A stretch of DNA of 64,000 bases, from positions 558,001 through 622,000 of the forward strand of contig NZ_JAESWB010000168.1 of assembly GCF_016765675.1 (NCBI RefSeq), in the 5' to 3' direction. The stretch comes from Neobacillus paridis. GTDB lineage: Bacteria > Bacillota > Bacilli > Bacillales > Cytobacillaceae. The position numbers and the translations under genes were made by a program. The notes beneath the pieces were generated by a model that saw only the letters and a program-made list of their open reading frames with translations, was not told the DNA's origin and searched no databases. The stretch's first letter is position 1. Each line of letters opens with the position of its first letter. Of this stretch, positions 60,785 to 64,000 are shown in pieces.

Positions 60785-62296
60785 ATGACGTCAACTTTTC
60801 ATGGAATAGAGGTTGGAAAACGAGGGCTGTTTGCGCAGCAAGCGGCTCTATCGACCACCGGCCACAATATTGCCAATGCCGGAACTGTCGGTTATACTCG
60901 GCAGCGCGTGAATATGCAGGCGACAAATCCGATTTCTGTTCCGGGCATGTCGTCTTATCAATTAGGTACTGGCGTTGATGTGAACAAAATTGAACGGCTG
61001 AGAGAAGATTATTTGGATATTCAATATCGTACCGAGAACAAGAACGTAGGCTATTGGGAAGCCAAGAGCGATACCTTAAGCAAAATTGAGGGACTGTTAA
61101 ACGAACCGTCAGATAATGGCCTGGCCTATGTCATGGATCAGTTTTGGTCCAGCTGGGAAGAGCTCGCCAAAAATCCCGACAGTGCCTCGGCCCGTTCGGT
61201 TGTCCGCCAGCGCGGAGTTGCTGTAGCGGAGACCTTTAATTATTTGTCTAATTCGTTGGATGATATTAAGAAGGACTTAAAGCTGGTTATTTCCACGAAA
61301 CAATCAGACTTGAATTCAATTACGAAACAAATTGCCAATTTAAATGATCAAATTGCCCGCCTTGAAGCCAATAATTATGAGCCGAATGACTTATATGATC
61401 AACGGGATGTGCTGATCGACCAATTGTCTAAAATGGTCGATATTACGAATGTAACCAAATTGGATAGTGGCATGGTCAACATTACAGTAGCCGGGCAAGA
61501 GTTGGTCTCAGGAACTAACTATAAAGAAATAGAAGTTGTATACGATAGTGATACGAACCCATCATATGTTCAAGGTGTTATTATAAAAGAGCCTGGTGTT
61601 CAATTAAGCCCGGATGAGATAAAAACGGCTTTAGAAAATGCCCTAGACCTGTCATCGGGAGAACTACTTGCTCGGATTGAATCGTACGGAACGACAGCTG
61701 GAGGAGTAATTCCTGATATTAAAAAAAGTTTGAATCAGTTTGCAACAGAGTTTGTTAACCAAGTAAATACTCTTCATCAACAAGGTTATTACATGGAAAA
61801 AAAAGCTGATGGATCGATTAGCATGGAACCTGCAACAGGAATTGATTTCTTTTCCTGGAATGCCGACAATAGCTTGGATATAAGTGCTGATATTAAAAGC
61901 TCCCTCGATAAAATTGCCGCTGCGCAAGAGGAAGGTTCAGGAACCGGGACTTCCTCTTCAGGTAATGGCAACAATGCCCAGGCCATTGCCAAACTCAAAA
62001 ATAATGGAACGATCACGATTGACGGAACAACAGCTACATTTAGTGATTTTTATCGGAATATCATTGGTCAAATCGGAATTGATTCGCAGGAAGCACAGCG
62101 GATGAAGGATAACTCAGATGTGATTGTCCAACAGGTGGAAAATCGCCGTCAGTCTGTATCCGGTGTCTCTCTCGATGAGGAAATGGCCAATATGATTAAA
62201 TTTCAGCAGGCTTATAATGCCGCTGCCCGAATGATTACAACCATGGACCAATGCCTCGATAAAGTCATCAATGGCATGGGCCGGGTAGGATTGTAG
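60785..62296 (+). CDS. flgK: Hook-filament junction protein FlgK
   Basis: A 503-residue junction protein. N-terminal motif: ALSTTGHNIANAGTVGYTRQRV; a long helical D1 (NPDSASARSVVRQRGVAVAE); C-terminal SGVSLDEEMANMIKFQQAYNAAARMITTMD. A low-complexity Ser/Gly/Asn patch (GTGTSSSGNGNNAQ) lies near residue 390. AGCAGGGGAT precedes the ATG. FlgK adapts the hook to the filament. Confidence 0.94.
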   Translation: MTSTFHGIEVGKRGLFAQQAALSTTGHNIANAGTVGYTRQRVNMQATNPISVPGMSSYQLGTGVDVNKIERLREDYLDIQYRTENKNVGYWEAKSDTLSKIEGLLNEPSDNGLAYVMDQFWSSWEELAKNPDSASARSVVRQRGVAVAETFNYLSNSLDDIKKDLKLVISTKQSDLNSITKQIANLNDQIARLEANNYEPNDLYDQRDVLIDQLSKMVDITNVTKLDSGMVNITVAGQELVSGTNYKEIEVVYDSDTNPSYVQGVIIKEPGVQLSPDEIKTALENALDLSSGELLARIESYGTTAGGVIPDIKKSLNQFATEFVNQVNTLHQQGYYMEKKADGSISMEPATGIDFFSWNADNSLDISADIKSSLDKIAAAQEEGSGTGTSSSGNGNNAQAIAKLKNNGTITIDGTTATFSDFYRNIIGQIGIDSQEAQRMKDNSDVIVQQVENRRQSVSGVSLDEEMANMIKFQQAYNAAARMITTMDQCLDKVINGMGRVGL

Positions 62297-62306
62297 GTGA
62301 TCTGAT

Positions 62307-63197
62307 ATGAGTAACCGCGTTACACAAAATATGCTAAATCAAAATTTTTTATTTAATTTAAATAAAACCAATCAATCGATGGAGAAATACCAAAACCAGT
62401 TCGCCACGGGAAAACTGATTAATAAACCATCGGATGATCCTGTTTTAGCCGTTCGCAGCATGTATTACCGCTCAAGCTTAAATGACATTGGGCAATATAA
62501 GAAAAATGCCGATGACGGTCTTTCATGGTTGAACGCCTCTGATGATGCCTTGGGTGAAGTCAACTCGGTTTTGCAGCGGGTTCGCGAACTTACCGTTGAA
62601 GGATTAAACGGAACAAATGATAAAAGTGCCCTGGATGCGATTACTGCTGAGATTAATCAATTGAAGGAGCACTTAGGAGAAATCGCTAATACCCAAATGG
62701 CCGGAAGATATATCTTCGCCGGCACCGATGTCAAAAATCCCCCTTATCAGAAGGACACGGGGGATTTTAAGGGGAATTCCGAAAGCCTCGAAGTTTCACT
62801 TGGACAAACCAATTCCGTTCAAATAAACGTATCAGGTCAGGATATTTTTAATAATCCAAAAATTGGAAGTATCTTTTCCGTTTTAACAAACATCGCCGAC
62901 GGTCTTAGTGGCGCCGATGGATCAGGTTCAGACGATTATTTAAGTCAATTGGATGCGCAAATAGATAATGTTTTAGAGCAGCGTGCGGAATTAGGGGCAC
63001 GGATGAACCGGATGGAATTAAGCGTGTCGCGAATCGATGATCTGGAGTTATCAACGACTACGTTATTATCCAATACGGAAGATGCCGATTTATCAAAGGT
63101 CATTATTGATTTGAAATCACAGGAAAATGTACAGCGTGCCGCCTTGGCAGTTGGTGCCCGAATTATTCAGCCATCATTAGTCGACTTCTTGCGTTAA
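62307..63197 (+). CDS. flgL: Hook-filament junction protein FlgL
   Basis: A 296-residue flagellin-like protein: VTQNMLNQNFLFNLNKTNQS, then TGKLINKPSDDPVLAVRSM at the N-terminus, and TEDADLSKVIIDLKSQENVQRAAL at the C-terminus. It forms the second junction zone below the filament. It starts 11 bases after the flgK stop. A strong terminator follows, closing the operon. Confidence 0.94.
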   Translation: MSNRVTQNMLNQNFLFNLNKTNQSMEKYQNQFATGKLINKPSDDPVLAVRSMYYRSSLNDIGQYKKNADDGLSWLNASDDALGEVNSVLQRVRELTVEGLNGTNDKSALDAITAEINQLKEHLGEIANTQMAGRYIFAGTDVKNPPYQKDTGDFKGNSESLEVSLGQTNSVQINVSGQDIFNNPKIGSIFSVLTNIADGLSGADGSGSDDYLSQLDAQIDNVLEQRAELGARMNRMELSVSRIDDLELSTTTLLSNTEDADLSKVIIDLKSQENVQRAALAVGARIIQPSLVDFLR

Positions 63198-63284
63198 TGA
63201 GGGAAAAATCTATACGCAGCTACCGAAATTTTTGATCACCAAATAACGGGCAAATTTTTAATAGTTTACTATTCGCTTGATCGG

Positions 63285-63316
63285 GAACTGCATTTATTGT
63301 GCAGTTCATTTTTTTT
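63285..63316 (+). terminator. Terminator after flgL
   Basis: GAACTGCA (63285-63292) pairs perfectly with TGCAGTTC (63300-63307) around TTTATTG, followed by ATTTTTTTT. Confidence 0.9.
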
Positions 63317-63450
63317 GCCGGATAAGGGACGGATCTGGAGAAAATATGTTAATCTAAAAGAAAAATGCTTTCTGAACATTTGCGGATCTAGCTCAGAACC
63401 GTTATCCATAAAATGGACTTGCATAAAATCTATGAAGTTGGTGATGTTTT

Positions 63451-64000
63451 ATGTATCCTAAAGTTAATCAGAAAATTGTTATAGAAATACCTGATAAAGA
63501 CTTAATTTGCCACTCCATGGTTGCTGAGGTGAGTGATGATGAAATTCTTATTAGCCAGCCGATGGATCAAGATCCGGTTGGATTGTTTCCTGAGGGAACA
63601 AGCATTGCAGTCTCTTTCACGGTGGATGATAATAAATACCAATTTAAGACGAAGATTTTAGGAAGAAAGAGAGAAAGAATCTCTTTATTTCGAATCACAA
63701 AACCACAGGAAAATCAAATTCAAAAAATTCAATTACGGGAAAATTTCCGTGTCGAAACGACCATCCGTTTAAAAATTGATGAAATGGAATTACATACGAT
63801 CAATATTAGTGCTGGTGGCTTGTTATTTTCCTGCACCTTTGAAATGGATCTAAAAGAAGGGGAAGAGCTCTCTGGAACCATTTTCATTCCCGATTCAAGC
63901 CCGATATCCTTTAAAGGTGTCATTAAGCGAATCCGTGTCTTAGAAAATAATGTGAAGCATGTCGCCATGCAGTTTACAGTATTAGACCGTAAAGATGAAT
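63451..64000 (+). CDS. PilZ-domain (YcgR-like) flagellar brake protein, truncated by the window edge
   Basis: At least 183 residues are visible and the frame is open at the right edge. The N-terminal part resembles the YcgR_2 domain (MYPKVNQKIVIEIPDKDLI). The PilZ part has the c-di-GMP-binding arginine motif (LRENFRVETTIRL) and the second motif NISAGGLLF. Such proteins (DgrA/YpfA in Bacillus) bind c-di-GMP and slow the motor at MotA. With the EAL and GGDEF genes upstream this completes a synthesis, degradation and receptor set. GGTGATG precedes the ATG. Confidence 0.85.
   Translation, partial: MYPKVNQKIVIEIPDKDLICHSMVAEVSDDEILISQPMDQDPVGLFPEGTSIAVSFTVDDNKYQFKTKILGRKRERISLFRITKPQENQIQKIQLRENFRVETTIRLKIDEMELHTINISAGGLLFSCTFEMDLKEGEELSGTIFIPDSSPISFKGVIKRIRVLENNVKHVAMQFTVLDRKDE

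Overview
The window reads as chromosomal DNA of a motile, endospore-forming, low-GC Bacillota of the family Bacillaceae (Bacillus/Neobacillus-like). Evidence: a GerA-type germinant receptor operon, B. subtilis-type FliY, FlhO/FlhP, YviE and YaaR proteins, SigD-type flagellar promoters (TAAA-N15-GCCGATAW), strong AGGAGG ribosome sites, many TTG starts and U-tract terminators. I see no tRNA, rRNA, CRISPR array, insertion sequence or prophage.

Layout. 1-7250: the end of an M32 carboxypeptidase, a manganese (yybP-ykoY) riboswitch with a TerC-family membrane protein, PAP2 lipid phosphatase, PssA, a HesB-like protein, a HAD phosphatase, a frameshifted short-chain dehydrogenase, a CapA-like protein and a GyrI-like protein. 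7350-15900: a cobalamin riboswitch and a ten-gene corrinoid uptake and salvage operon: btuF, btuC, btuD-cbiZ fusion, cbiB, cobU, cobS, cobC, a second degenerate cobU, then an ECF S component and kinase resembling the alpha-ribazole salvage pair CblT/CblS. 15890-20800: class A penicillin-binding protein (minus strand), a MacB-type ABC exporter and two small membrane proteins. 20949-24920: germinant receptor operon in the order A-C-B. 24917-26140: an acetyltransferase, a 50-residue YpzG-like protein and a decayed dehydrogenase fragment.

26145-64000 is almost entirely motility: motAB (minus), cheR-cheB, fliK-flgD-flgE-fliM-fliY-cheY, cheA-cheW-cheW-mcp, a c-di-GMP phosphodiesterase and diguanylate cyclase, yaaR, flhO-flhP, fliD, a tandem-domain CsrA, hag, a 1229-residue multidomain glycosyltransferase, a V4R protein, flaG-yviE, two paralogous dCache chemoreceptors, flgM-flgN-flgK-flgL and a truncated PilZ protein. 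SigD-type promoters precede fliD, the csrA-like gene (two in tandem), flaG, the first dCache receptor and flgM, and probably motA.

The most unusual items are: (1) a CsrA homologue made of two fused repeats in which only one RNA-binding face looks intact, directly upstream of hag; (2) a fusion of GT2, TPR, polysaccharide pyruvyl transferase and left-handed beta-helix acyltransferase domains, lying between intact hag and a remnant of a second flagellin 3' end; (3) a structured or dispersed element at 43.7-43.85 kb with a short related piece at 57.5 kb; (4) five degenerate copies of a 20-23 bp spaced motif upstream of flhO; (5) an apparent ATC start codon for the germinant-receptor B subunit; (6) an 8-bp tandem duplication that breaks a dehydrogenase gene. 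All functions are inferred from sequence reading alone; no database search was run.
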